From positions 2,108,001 through 2,172,000 of the forward strand of contig OZ260083.1 in NCBI GenBank assembly GCA_965284435.1: a stretch of 64,000 bases of DNA. Reading direction: 5' to 3'. Positions 17,464 to 25,405 of this stretch are shown one piece after another. The translations under genes and the position numbers were made by a program. The notes beneath the pieces are model-generated. The model was not told the DNA's origin, ran no database searches, and saw only the letters and a list, made by a program, of their open reading frames with translations. Every line of letters begins with the position of its first letter. Positions within the stretch are counted from its first letter, which is position 1. The DNA is from CAIYZT01 sp947461435. GTDB taxonomy: Bacteria > Pseudomonadota > Alphaproteobacteria > Rhodobacterales > Rhodobacteraceae.

Positions 17464-19578
17464 ATGATGAAGGCCGTGGACGAGTTGACGATCATTGAAG
17501 CGCGAGCGGAACTTGCTGACCTTGCGTTGAAGATTGCCGGTGCAAACCGCGCGTATCATACCTTGGATGCGCCCGAGATGTCGGACGCAGAGTATGATTT
17601 GCTGAAACTGCGCAATACCGCAATTGAAGGCCGTTTCCCCGAAGCGAAGCTTTCTGACAGTCCAACAGAGCAAATCGGTGCCGCACCGGCCGAGGGTTTT
17701 GGGAAAATCACCCACAGCCTTCCGATGCTGTCGCTTGAAAACGCCTTTGCGGACGAAGATGTTCAGGATTTTGAAACCCGCATTCGCAGTTTTTTGGGAT
17801 TTGCGGATCAGTTGACCTTTACGGCGGAACCAAAGATCGACGGGCTATCGTTGTCTTTGCGCTATGAGAATGGAACCCTTGTTTCTGCCGCGACGCGCGG
17901 AGACGGCGAGGTGGGCGAGGATGTGACCGCAAACGCGCGGACGATTGCCGATATTCCGCATTTTCTGACTGGCGCGCCTGACATTCTGGAGGTCCGCGGC
18001 GAGGTCTATATTGCGCATAAGGATTTCCAAGCGTTGAACGAACGGCTTTTGTTGGCCAAGGAAAAGGGATTGGCGAATCCAAGAAACGCAGCAGCGGGCT
18101 CTCTTCGGCAACTGGATGTCAGGATCACTGCATCACGCCCCCTGAAATTCTTTGCCTATGCTTGGGGCGTGCTGTCGCGCCCTTTGGGCGCCACGCAGAT
18201 CGAATCGCTGGATACATTGCGATCCCTGGGATTCGTAGTAAATCCCCTGACCGTCTTGTGCGCGAACCCAGAACAAATGCTCGCCCAGTACTGCAGAATA
18301 GAAGCACAGCGCGCGACCTTGGGCTATGATATTGACGGTGTTGTGTACAAGGTCAACGATTTGGCGCTTCAGTCGCGTCTGGGGTTTCGGTCAACCACGC
18401 CGCGTTGGGCCATTGCGCACAAGTTTCCGGCCGAACTTGCCTGGACAAGGCTGGAAGCCATCGACATTCAGGTCGGCCGCACCGGGGCATTAAGCCCCGT
18501 CGCGCGCTTGTCGCCGGTGACGGTGGGGGGGGTGGTCGTCTCCAATGCGACGCTTCACAACGAAGACTACATCGCGGGGCGGGACAGCAAAGGGCAGGCC
18601 ATTCGCGCCGGCAAGGATATTAGGGTCGGCGATTGGGTGCAGATCTATCGGGCCGGTGATGTGATTCCGAAAATTGCAGAGGTCGATTTGGCACAAAGGG
18701 ACCCCATGGCGCCGCCTTTTGTGTTCCCAAGCCTGTGCCCCGAATGCGGGAGCGAAGCCCACCGCGAGCCTGGCGATTCCGTTCGCCGGTGTACGGGTGG
18801 TTTGATTTGTCCGGCCCAAGGCGTTGAGCGGCTAAAACATTTTGTCAGCCGAGGCGCATTTGATATCGAAGGTCTTGGGGCCAAACAGGTAGAATACTTT
18901 TTTCATGACCCCGAATTGCCGATCAAGACCCCTGCCGACATCTTCTCACTTTCATTAAGAGATGATCAAAACCCATTGAAAAAGCTGAAAAATCGGGAAG
19001 GTTACGGCGCGGCATCTGTTACAAAGCTTTTTTCTGCCATCGAGGCGCGGCGAAAGATCGGGTTGGACAGGCTGATTTTCGCCTTGGGCATCCGCCATGT
19101 CGGAGAAACGGCGGGGGTAATTCTGGCGCGGCATTATGCGACCTGGCCGGCCTTCGAATCTGGCGTGTCACTGGCCGAGCCGGGCAATGCGGCGTGGAGC
19201 GAACTGACCTCGATTGATGGGGTTGGGGCTGTCATGGCACAAAGCCTGGTGGATGCCTTTCGCAATCCTGCCGAGCGGGGTGCCATTGATGCCTTGGTCG
19301 CACAGCTCGACATTCAACCTGTTCAGATGAGGGCGGTGCAATCCTCTGCCATTGTAGGTCTGACCGTCGTCTTCACCGGCACTTTGGAAAAAATGACCCG
19401 CGCCGAGGCCAAGGCCAGGGCCGAGGCTTTGGGGGCCAAGGTGGCTGGATCTGTGTCCGCAAAGACCGATCTGCTGGTGGCAGGGCCGGGGGCGGGATCC
19501 AAAGCCAAGGATGCCGAAAAGCTGGGGATCCGGACGATCAATGAAGAGGAATGGCTGCTTTTGGCGGCCGGGGAATGA
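17464..19578 (+). CDS. ligA: NAD-dependent DNA ligase LigA
   Basis: Seals nicks in replication and repair using NAD. The 704-residue protein has the N-terminal NMN-binding domain (YHTLDAPEMSDAEYD), the adenylation Lys (about residue 124) in AEPKIDGLSL, the oligonucleotide-binding fold, a four-Cys zinc finger (CPECGSEAHREPGD followed by RRCTGGLICPAQ), helix-hairpin-helix repeats, and a C-terminal BRCT domain (VVFTGTLEKMTRAEAK). Two adjacent ATGs occur at 17464 and 17467; the second is better spaced from GGGAGG. It overlaps recG by four bases. Confidence 0.97.
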   Translation: MMKAVDELTIIEARAELADLALKIAGANRAYHTLDAPEMSDAEYDLLKLRNTAIEGRFPEAKLSDSPTEQIGAAPAEGFGKITHSLPMLSLENAFADEDVQDFETRIRSFLGFADQLTFTAEPKIDGLSLSLRYENGTLVSAATRGDGEVGEDVTANARTIADIPHFLTGAPDILEVRGEVYIAHKDFQALNERLLLAKEKGLANPRNAAAGSLRQLDVRITASRPLKFFAYAWGVLSRPLGATQIESLDTLRSLGFVVNPLTVLCANPEQMLAQYCRIEAQRATLGYDIDGVVYKVNDLALQSRLGFRSTTPRWAIAHKFPAELAWTRLEAIDIQVGRTGALSPVARLSPVTVGGVVVSNATLHNEDYIAGRDSKGQAIRAGKDIRVGDWVQIYRAGDVIPKIAEVDLAQRDPMAPPFVFPSLCPECGSEAHREPGDSVRRCTGGLICPAQGVERLKHFVSRGAFDIEGLGAKQVEYFFHDPELPIKTPADIFSLSLRDDQNPLKKLKNREGYGAASVTKLFSAIEARRKIGLDRLIFALGIRHVGETAGVILARHYATWPAFESGVSLAEPGNAAWSELTSIDGVGAVMAQSLVDAFRNPAERGAIDALVAQLDIQPVQMRAVQSSAIVGLTVVFTGTLEKMTRAEAKARAEALGAKVAGSVSAKTDLLVAGPGAGSKAKDAEKLGIRTINEEEWLLLAAGE

Positions 19579-21659
19579 GCCGACCAGAAGCCCTTTTTCC
19601 GCTGTTTGCCGGGCTTGAAACCCTTCCGGGCATTGGGCCCAGAACGGCAAAGGCATTGGAAGCATTGGGAATAACCCGGCCAAAGGATTTTCTGTTTCTT
19701 CTTCCGCATTCCGTGATTGACCGCGAACGAAAGACATCCCTGCGCGAGGTGGTTCCGCCCACGATCTTGACGGTGGAAGTGGAGGTTGGTGCCCATTTCC
19801 CGCCGCGCCTTAAGGGCAAGCCTTATCGGATTATGGTGCGCGATTCGCAGACGGAATTCATGCTCGTCTATTTCCACGCTCGGGGTGAGTATCTTCAAAC
19901 GCTTTTGCCCACAGGGCAAAGGCGGCTTGTTTCCGGCAAGGTGGAGTTTTTTGATGGGGTCGCACAGATGACCCATCCTGACCACGTCTTGCGCCTTGAA
20001 GAGGCCGGCACTCTTCCGCCTTTTGAACCGGTCTATCCCTTGGGGGCTGGCGTCACGCAGCGTCAGATGGCCAAAGCCGCGCAGACGGCGCGCGCACGAC
20101 TTGCGCCCCTTGCCGAATGGATTGATCCGCATCTGCTGGCGCGCGAAGGCTGGCCCAGTTTGGCCGAGGCTTTGGACACCGCCCATGCGCCGCAGGGCCT
20201 TGGGGATATTGCCCCGACGACCCCGGCACGCGCGCGGTTGGCCTATGACGAGCTGTTCGCGTACCAGATAACCTTGGCCTTGGCCCGTTCTGGTCTTCGG
20301 TCGGGCAAGGGCCAACCCAGCATTGGCACAAATGTTCTGCAGGCCAAGGTTCTGGCATCCTTGCCCTTTGCGCCCACGGGGGCGCAAGCAAGAGCGATTG
20401 CGCAAATCGCCCAAGATATGGAAAGTCCGGCCCGGATGAACCGGCTTTTGCAAGGGGATGTCGGATCCGGCAAAACCTTGGTGGCTTTTCTGGCCCTGCT
20501 GATTGCGGTTGAGGCGGGGGGGCAGGGCGTGATGATGGCGCCGACCGAAATCCTCGCCCGGCAGCATTATGAGGGAATAGCCGGCCTTGCGGCCGCCGCT
20601 GGCATCAGGGTTGAGCTTTTGACCGGGCGTGACAAAGGAAAAGAGCGGGCGGCAAAATTGGACGATCTGGCCCAAGGAAAAATCAATATCCTGCTCGGCA
20701 CCCATGCCGTGTTTCAAAAGGACGTTTCTTTTCAAGACCTGCGTCTGGCCGTGGTGGACGAACAGCACCGATTTGGGGTCGCGCAGCGGATGGAACTGGG
20801 CGCCAAAGGCGCGGCAGCGGATGTCTTGGTGATGACGGCGACGCCCATTCCCCGCTCGTTGGCGCTGGCAAGTTATGGCGATATGGACATCTCGGTGCTG
20901 GACGAAAAGCCGCCGGGGCGCAAACCCATCAAGACCGCGATGATTTCCGATGGGCGCATGGACGAAGTCTTTGCCCATTTGGCCCGCGCCATCGCCGAGG
21001 GCAAACGAGCCTATTGGGTTTGCCCCTTGGTCGAAGAATCAGAGGTGGTGGACCTGACCAGTGCGCAGACGCGATTTGCCAGTTTGAGAGCGCAACTGGG
21101 CGATATGGTGGGGCTTGTTCATGGGCAGATGCCGCCGCTTGAAAAAGACTTGGTGATGGCGCGATTTCAGCGCGGCGACATCAAGGTTCTTGTGGCGACC
21201 ACGGTAATCGAGGTTGGCGTCAATGTGCCAGAGGCCACGATCATGGTGATCGAGCGCGCCGAAATTTTTGGATTGTCGCAATTACATCAATTGCGCGGCC
21301 GGGTTGGTCGGGGGGATGCAGAGTCCACATGTCTGCTTTTGTATCAGGCGCCTTTGACAGAAAGTGCCGGACGCCGCTTGCGCGTTATCCGCGACACCGA
21401 AGACGGCTTTAGAATTTCAGAAGAAGATTTGGCCATTCGCGGCGCTGGCGATCTGATTGGCACGGCCCAGTCAGGTCTGCCGAAATTCCGAGTGGCCGAT
21501 CTGGAGCGGCAGGCGGGTCTGATGGCCATCGCGCAGACGGATGCCCGGCGCCTGTTGGGCGATGACCCGGCCTTGCAAAGCCCAAGGGGTTTGGCGGTGC
21601 GCAGTTTGCTTTGGTTGTTGGATCAAGAACGGGCAATGCAGTTGATCCGGGTGGGTTAG
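19575..21659 (+). CDS. recG: ATP-dependent DNA helicase RecG
   Basis: Helicase that reverses stalled forks and processes recombination intermediates. The 694-residue protein has an N-terminal wedge/OB domain and helicase motifs LLQGDVGSGKT (Walker A), APTEILARQHY, VVDEQHRFGVAQR (DEQH Walker B), MTATPIPRSLAL, and VGVNVPEATIMVIERAE with QLRGRVGRG. The start at 19575 overlaps the ligA stop (ATGA), placing the two in one operon. In-frame alternatives further upstream lie inside ligA. Its stop is followed directly by the LexA-box region of the next small gene. Confidence 0.96.
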   Translation: MSRPEALFPLFAGLETLPGIGPRTAKALEALGITRPKDFLFLLPHSVIDRERKTSLREVVPPTILTVEVEVGAHFPPRLKGKPYRIMVRDSQTEFMLVYFHARGEYLQTLLPTGQRRLVSGKVEFFDGVAQMTHPDHVLRLEEAGTLPPFEPVYPLGAGVTQRQMAKAAQTARARLAPLAEWIDPHLLAREGWPSLAEALDTAHAPQGLGDIAPTTPARARLAYDELFAYQITLALARSGLRSGKGQPSIGTNVLQAKVLASLPFAPTGAQARAIAQIAQDMESPARMNRLLQGDVGSGKTLVAFLALLIAVEAGGQGVMMAPTEILARQHYEGIAGLAAAAGIRVELLTGRDKGKERAAKLDDLAQGKINILLGTHAVFQKDVSFQDLRLAVVDEQHRFGVAQRMELGAKGAAADVLVMTATPIPRSLALASYGDMDISVLDEKPPGRKPIKTAMISDGRMDEVFAHLARAIAEGKRAYWVCPLVEESEVVDLTSAQTRFASLRAQLGDMVGLVHGQMPPLEKDLVMARFQRGDIKVLVATTVIEVGVNVPEATIMVIERAEIFGLSQLHQLRGRVGRGDAESTCLLLYQAPLTESAGRRLRVIRDTEDGFRISEEDLAIRGAGDLIGTAQSGLPKFRVADLERQAGLMAIAQTDARRLLGDDPALQSPRGLAVRSLLWLLDQERAMQLIRVG

Positions 21660-21675
21660 CGATTTGTTCTCAAAT

Positions 21676-21690
21676 GTTCTCATTAAGTTC
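21676..21690. promoter_or_regulatory. LexA (SOS) box 1, GTTC-N7-GTTC
   Basis: GTTCTCATTAAGTTC exactly matches the alphaproteobacterial LexA direct repeat GTTC-N7-GTTC. A further GTTC (21666-21669) lies six bases upstream, inside a repeated TGTTCTCA. The box abuts a possible -35 element, TTTACA (21691-21696). Confidence 0.75.
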
Positions 21691-21720
21691 TTTACAAACC
21701 GTTTAGGATATGAGAACAAT
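21691..21720 (+). promoter_or_regulatory. Candidate promoter of the small membrane protein gene
   Basis: TTTACA at 21691-21696 and AACAAT at 21715-21720 are separated by 18 bases and resemble sigma-70 -35 and -10 elements. Each is flanked or overlapped by a LexA-type box, so LexA bound at both would block polymerase. The -10 match is weak, so the exact promoter is uncertain. Confidence 0.4.
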
Positions 21721-21728
21721 AAAGGAAC
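21714..21728. promoter_or_regulatory. LexA (SOS) box 2, reverse orientation GAAC-N7-GAAC
   Basis: GAACAATAAAGGAAC is the exact reverse-complement form of the GTTC-N7-GTTC LexA box. It starts 23 bases after box 1 and ends 18 bases before the ATG at 21747, overlapping the candidate -10 element. Confidence 0.75.
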
Positions 21729-21746
21729 AAAACAACGGAGATCGCC

Positions 21747-21869
21747 ATGATCGCGAAAGTCACCAAGGCCCTGTCCAAAACCGAATCCTATGTGATCGAA
21801 GATACATTGGGCGTGATCACGCTGTTTTTCCTGCTTTATACCGGCCTGTCATTTTCAGGTGCGTTCTAG
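21747..21869 (+). CDS. 40-residue single-helix membrane protein, candidate SOS gene
   Basis: A short gene encoding 40 residues, starting MIAKVTKALSK and ending TGLSFSGAF. Residues 1-20 are amphipathic and mixed-charge (Lys4, 7 and 11; Glu13 and 18; Asp19), and residues 21-40 are hydrophobic (LGVITLFFLLYTGLSFS), so one membrane helix with the N-terminus in the cytoplasm is likely. GGAG lies six bases before the ATG, supporting translation. The promoter region holds two LexA boxes. A terminator hairpin lies about 100 bases downstream, so the gene is probably transcribed alone. I do not recognise the family. Known small SOS-induced membrane proteins (SidA in Caulobacter, TisB in E. coli) inhibit division or depolarise the membrane, but no sequence link to them is claimed. 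Confidence 0.72.
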   Translation: MIAKVTKALSKTESYVIEDTLGVITLFFLLYTGLSFSGAF

Positions 21870-21965
21870 GTTCTGCCCGCGGTCTTTTGTTCCACCCAAG
21901 CGCTGTCCCGATGCGCTGTCAGGTTGTCCTCCTGCGTGGGTATGAAGGAACAGACACGCCACTTT

Positions 21966-22000
21966 CGCCGCCATCCCATCCGGATGCGCGGCGTTTTTTT
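21966..22000 (+). terminator. Intrinsic terminator after the small SOS-type gene
   Basis: Stem CGCCGC (21966-21971) pairs with GCGGCG (21988-21993) and is followed by seven T residues (21994-22000). The T-run overlaps the stop codon of the convergent scaffold-protein gene. It ends plus-strand transcription from the small membrane protein gene. Confidence 0.7.
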
Positions 22001-22430
22001 ATGCTGCGTCGATCGCCGCAAGGGTTGTGGTCAGTGCCAACAAAATTGAGGCGTGACGATTCTTGTAATCGCGCGCGGCGCGCAACACCTCATAACCGTC
22101 AAAAGGGGCGGCGGGGGCAGGGCCATTGTGCCGCAGCATGCTGTCCAATGCATCACGCGCCTGTTGCAATTGGTCGCGGGTGCACCCGATGACGCTGCGC
22201 CCCAAAATGGACGCAGAGGCCTGACCCAGGGCGCAGGCCTTTACCTCTTGGGCGAAGCCAGTGATCCGACCATTCGAGACGACAACATCTGCCGTGATCG
22301 AAGACCCGCAGAGCGCCGATCGCTGCTTTGCGCTGCCACTTGGGCTTTCAAGGCGGCCCAAATGCGGAATCGAGGCCGCAAGTTGCAGAATTTGCCCTGA
22401 ATACAGCTTGACGAGATCGGTGTCGCTCAT
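21999..22430 (-). CDS. SufU/IscU-like iron-sulfur scaffold protein
   Basis: A 143-residue protein of the NifU N-terminal/SufU scaffold family. Cys41 (ALCGSS) and Cys66 (KACALGQASAS) match two of the three cluster/zinc ligands of SufU. The third, normally Cys near 128, is replaced: the region reads KNRHASILLAL with His126. This change weakens the case for a standard scaffold, though relatives in Rhodobacteraceae may share it. The start at 22430 has AGGGG five bases upstream; an in-frame GTG six bases earlier is also possible. It is divergent from hisI, with 55 bases between. Confidence 0.8.
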   Translation of the reverse strand: MSDTDLVKLYSGQILQLAASIPHLGRLESPSGSAKQRSALCGSSITADVVVSNGRITGFAQEVKACALGQASASILGRSVIGCTRDQLQQARDALDSMLRHNGPAPAAPFDGYEVLRAARDYKNRHASILLALTTTLAAIDAA

Positions 22431-22485
22431 GTTCACCCCTTTAGTCTATCTTAGGCGCAGCCCGCGCCGCCGCCAAGGAGAGATC

Positions 22486-22845
22486 ATGTCATTTGATCCA
22501 TCAACTCTTCGCTACGATTCCAACGGATTGATTCCCTGCATTGCGCAAGACCACCTGTCCGGCGAGGTGCTTATGATGGCTTGGATGTCGGCCGAAGCCG
22601 TGAAGCGCACAATAATGACGGGTCAGGTCACCTACTGGTCGCGCTCCAGATCCGCGTTCTGGGTCAAAGGCGAAACCTCGGGGCATCTGCAGAAATTGAT
22701 CGAACTTCGCGTTGATTGTGATTCAGATTGCCTTTTGGCGCTGGTGGATCAAACCGGTCCGGCCTGTCATACCAATCGCAGCAGTTGTTTTTTCACCAAA
22801 ATCGCGCCCGGAGAGGTGCAGATCCTTGCGGATCCGATGATTTAG
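22486..22845 (+). CDS. hisI: Phosphoribosyl-AMP cyclohydrolase
   Basis: Opens the adenine ring of phosphoribosyl-AMP, the third step of histidine synthesis. The 119-residue protein has SGEVLMMAWM, YWSRSRSAFWVKGETSG, DCDSDCLLALV and ACHTNRSSCFF, which give the zinc Cys ligands and substrate residues. It is a stand-alone HisI, without the HisE domain. AAGGAGAG lies just upstream of the ATG at 22486. Its stop overlaps the stop of the small convergent gene. Confidence 0.96.
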   Translation: MSFDPSTLRYDSNGLIPCIAQDHLSGEVLMMAWMSAEAVKRTIMTGQVTYWSRSRSAFWVKGETSGHLQKLIELRVDCDSDCLLALVDQTGPACHTNRSSCFFTKIAPGEVQILADPMI

Positions 22846-23030
22846 CCCATGCGAAGTTCCGAGAGTCGTTGCATGGGCCAACCCGGACGGCAGACAGGGG
22901 CAGGTTCTGGTTGAAGGGCGGTCTGCGAATTCTTGCGAATTGCCGCCAGAATCTGGGCTTCGCGGTACTGCAGTTTGCGCAGTTTTGCGCGAATTTCTGA
23001 AAGTTCTTCCTGCGGGGAACGGTTGTGCAT
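22842..23030 (-). CDS. Small charged helical protein, unknown function
   Basis: A 62-residue protein whose N-terminal half (EELSEIRAKLRKLQYREAQILAAIRKN) is a predicted amphipathic, probably coiled-coil helix, and whose C-terminal half is Pro-rich (PEPAPVCRPGWP). A near-perfect ribosome binding site (AAAGGAGG, seven bases before the ATG) strongly supports translation. I recall similar short proteins in Rhodobacteraceae but no named family. The gene is convergent with hisI and overlaps its stop codon. Confidence 0.7.
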   Translation of the reverse strand: MHNRSPQEELSEIRAKLRKLQYREAQILAAIRKNSQTALQPEPAPVCRPGWPMQRLSELRMG

Positions 23031-23171
23031 CGCGGGCCTCCTTTGACCTTGGAAGACTTTCGGGCAGATTGGTTAAGGAATGAAGAAAGCTGACCAGTTT
23101 CGCTGAAGGCCGAGCTACATTCCCGCCCTGGGCCGTTGCTCCTCCTGCGGGATTGTGGCAAGAGGGACGGG

Positions 23172-23204
23172 ATGAAACTGGACCAAAGAGTTTGGCATGA
23201 CTGA
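23172..23204 (+). CDS. Possible 10-codon leader peptide before pcm
   Basis: ATG at 23172 follows AGAGGGACGGG and opens a 10-residue frame (MKLDQRVWHD) ending in TGA at 23204. The pcm start at 23197 lies inside it, and pcm itself has no clear ribosome binding site. The short frame may feed ribosomes to pcm by translational coupling. It could also be chance. Confidence 0.3.
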   Translation: MKLDQRVWHD

Positions 23205-23844
23205 TTTTTCTGCTCGCCGCGTCACCATGGTCGACACGCAGGTGCGCCCGTCAGACGTGACCAAATTTCCCATCATTGCCGCCATGTTGGCCGTCCCTAG
23301 GGAAAACTATGTTCCCCAAGCGAAAAGAGAAGCCGCTTATATGGGTGGTAACCTTGAATTGGCACCCGGCCGGGTGATGATCGAGGCGCGTACTTTGGCC
23401 AAGATGCTGGATGCGTTGGATATTCAACCGACGGATAAGGTTTTGGATCTGGCCTGCGGACTTGGCTATGGAACGGCCGTCATGGCCGAGCTTTGCAAGT
23501 TTGTCGTGGGCGTGGAAACCGATGAGGGTCTGGTCCGGGGCGCAAAGGAGCAACTTCTTGCCGCTGGCTCAACAAACGTCGAAATCCGCAACGAAAAGTT
23601 GACTGCCGGCGGAGCGGAACAGTTCGATGTGATCGTGATCGAAGGCGGGGTTGAAGATATTGGGAGCGCTGTGATTTCGCAATTGGCCGAAGGTGGGCGC
23701 ATGGCCGCCATTTTCATGACTGGCCCTTTGGGCACGGTCAAGATTGGCAGCAAGCAAGACGGACGGGTCTCGTGGCGTTTTGCATTCAACGCGGCGGCAC
23801 CCGTTTTGCAAGAATTTGTCACGAAACATGCCTTTACACTCTAG
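23197..23844 (+). CDS. pcm: Protein-L-isoaspartate O-methyltransferase family
   Basis: SAM-dependent methyltransferase of the PCMT family that repairs isoaspartyl residues, 215 residues. VLDLACGLGYGTAVMAE is the SAM-binding motif I, VGVETDEGLVRGAKEQL covers the acidic loop, and FDVIVIEGGVEDI is motif II. The usual N-terminal DTQVRPSDVT is present, as in the shorter alphaproteobacterial form that may lack full PCMT activity. It precedes tolC and a PopZ-like gene, a gene order I recall from Caulobacter. Confidence 0.85.
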   Translation: MTDFSARRVTMVDTQVRPSDVTKFPIIAAMLAVPRENYVPQAKREAAYMGGNLELAPGRVMIEARTLAKMLDALDIQPTDKVLDLACGLGYGTAVMAELCKFVVGVETDEGLVRGAKEQLLAAGSTNVEIRNEKLTAGGAEQFDVIVIEGGVEDIGSAVISQLAEGGRMAAIFMTGPLGTVKIGSKQDGRVSWRFAFNAAAPVLQEFVTKHAFTL

Positions 23845-23856
23845 GATCTGAACATA

Positions 23857-23879
23857 AATCAGGACAACCTGATTGTTTT
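23857..23879 (+). terminator. Hairpin with T-run between pcm and tolC
   Basis: AATCAGG (23857-23863) and CCTGATT (23868-23874) form a perfect 7-bp stem with loop ACAA, followed by GTTTT. It resembles a weak intrinsic terminator between pcm and tolC; the AT-rich stem could equally be an operator. Confidence 0.5.
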
Positions 23880-23893
23880 AAAGGACAAAGCAT

Positions 23894-25291
23894 ATGCGGC
23901 GCTTGTTTGCAGTAGTCTGCGCGACTGGGTTGGCTTGGGGCGGAAGCGCCTCTGCCGAAACCTTGGCTGATGCTTTATCGTCGGCTTATAAGGGCTCTCA
24001 TCTTATTGAACAAAATCAAGCCGTGCTGCGCGCTGCTGACGAGGGCGTTGCACAAGCGGTGGGCGCGCTGCGTCCTGTTTTGGAATATGCAGCTCAGGCA
24101 AATCTTCAAAGGTCCAAGTCTGGGTCGTTCCTGACGCCCGGCACCGCCTCGGGGGATGTTTCGCAAACCCAAAGCTTTCAGCTGTCGGCCTCGATGATGA
24201 TTTACGACTTTGGCCGGGGGCAGTTGGGCGTTGAACTGGCCCGCGAAAATGTGATGGCGACGCGGCAATCCTTGACCTCGGTTGAACAGGATGTCTTGCT
24301 GGATGCTGTGTCTGCCTATGTTGACGTGCGGCTGCAGACCGAAACACTGGCCCTGCGGCAGTCCAACACCAGACTAATCGCCAAAGAACTGCGCGCGGCC
24401 AAGGATCGATTTGATGTTGGCGAGGCGACGCGCACCGATGTCGCCTTGGCTGAGGCTCGTCTTGCGGCCGCTCAGGCCGGGGAACAGGGCGCTCAAGGCG
24501 CTTTGGATCTGGCAAAGGAGCGTTTCAAGGCAACAGTTGGGCATTATCCGGAGAATCTGTCGGGCCTTCCACAAGCCCCCAGACTGCCCAGTTCCGAAGA
24601 GGATGCCCGCGCTGTTGCGCTGCAAAAGCATCCGGCCATCCTGCAGCTTCAGCACCAGGTAAAGATTGCCGATCTGCAAGTTGAAATTGCAAAGGTGAAT
24701 TTTCAGCCGACGATCACAGGACGTGCTGCCTTGACCGAAAACTGGTCAAAAGGCGAAGAAAGCGTCTTCAGTCCGGATAGCGAAAGCCTGTCTGTGCAGA
24801 TGAGCCAGACGCTTTACGCGGGCGGCCAGAAGGCCAGTATTCTGCGCGAAGCCATTGCAAATCAGGAAAATGCGCGTGCCGGTCTTCATCAAACAGGGGT
24901 TGTGATTTCTGAAAATGTCGGGCGCGCTTGGTCGAACATTTCGGTTTCGACGGCCAATATTCAATCTGGTGAAAAGCAAGTGCGTGCCGCGCAGGCGGCT
25001 TTTGATGGCGTGAAGGAAGAGGCGGACTTGGGTGCAAGAACCACCTTGGATGTTCTTGATGCCGAACAAGATTTGTTGGACGCCCGCTTTGCGCAACTGC
25101 AAGCGGAAGCCAATCTTTATGTCGGAATCTATCAGTTGTTGTCGACCATGGGTTTGCTGACCGTGGATCATTTGAACCTCGGTGTGCCGACCTATGATGT
25201 AGAGGCCTATTACAATGCGGTGAAGACGGCGCCTGCACATTCGGCGCAAGGTGCGGCATTGGACAGGATCCTGAAAACCATCGGAAATTGA
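23894..25291 (+). CDS. tolC: TolC-family outer membrane efflux/secretion protein
   Basis: Trimeric outer-membrane channel for type I secretion and efflux. The 465-residue protein has a signal peptide (cleavage after GSASA, about residue 21), starting MRRLFAVVCATGLAW, and two repeats of the OEP domain with long coiled-coil helices. Typical patterns are LADALSSAYKGSHLI at the mature N-terminus, DVLLDAVSAYVDVRLQ, and DLGARTTLDVLDAEQDLLDAR near the C-terminus. AAAGGA precedes the ATG. No inner-membrane partners are adjacent; an MsbA-type exporter lies 3.5 kb away and is unrelated. Confidence 0.92.
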   Translation: MRRLFAVVCATGLAWGGSASAETLADALSSAYKGSHLIEQNQAVLRAADEGVAQAVGALRPVLEYAAQANLQRSKSGSFLTPGTASGDVSQTQSFQLSASMMIYDFGRGQLGVELARENVMATRQSLTSVEQDVLLDAVSAYVDVRLQTETLALRQSNTRLIAKELRAAKDRFDVGEATRTDVALAEARLAAAQAGEQGAQGALDLAKERFKATVGHYPENLSGLPQAPRLPSSEEDARAVALQKHPAILQLQHQVKIADLQVEIAKVNFQPTITGRAALTENWSKGEESVFSPDSESLSVQMSQTLYAGGQKASILREAIANQENARAGLHQTGVVISENVGRAWSNISVSTANIQSGEKQVRAAQAAFDGVKEEADLGARTTLDVLDAEQDLLDARFAQLQAEANLYVGIYQLLSTMGLLTVDHLNLGVPTYDVEAYYNAVKTAPAHSAQGAALDRILKTIGN

Positions 25292-25405
25292 TCCAATCTT
25301 AACGAATTGGAGACATTTTCTTGTCTGAAAGGGTGTGACGCGTTAGTGTTGTCGCAAGGCCCTTTTGGGCGAATGAAAATTAAGCAGAAGGCCCATAGGA
25401 CATCC

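Noticed and set aside
19323..20978. Long minus-strand open frame opposite ligA and recG
   Set aside because: It is antisense to two clear genes and its sequence has no family features.
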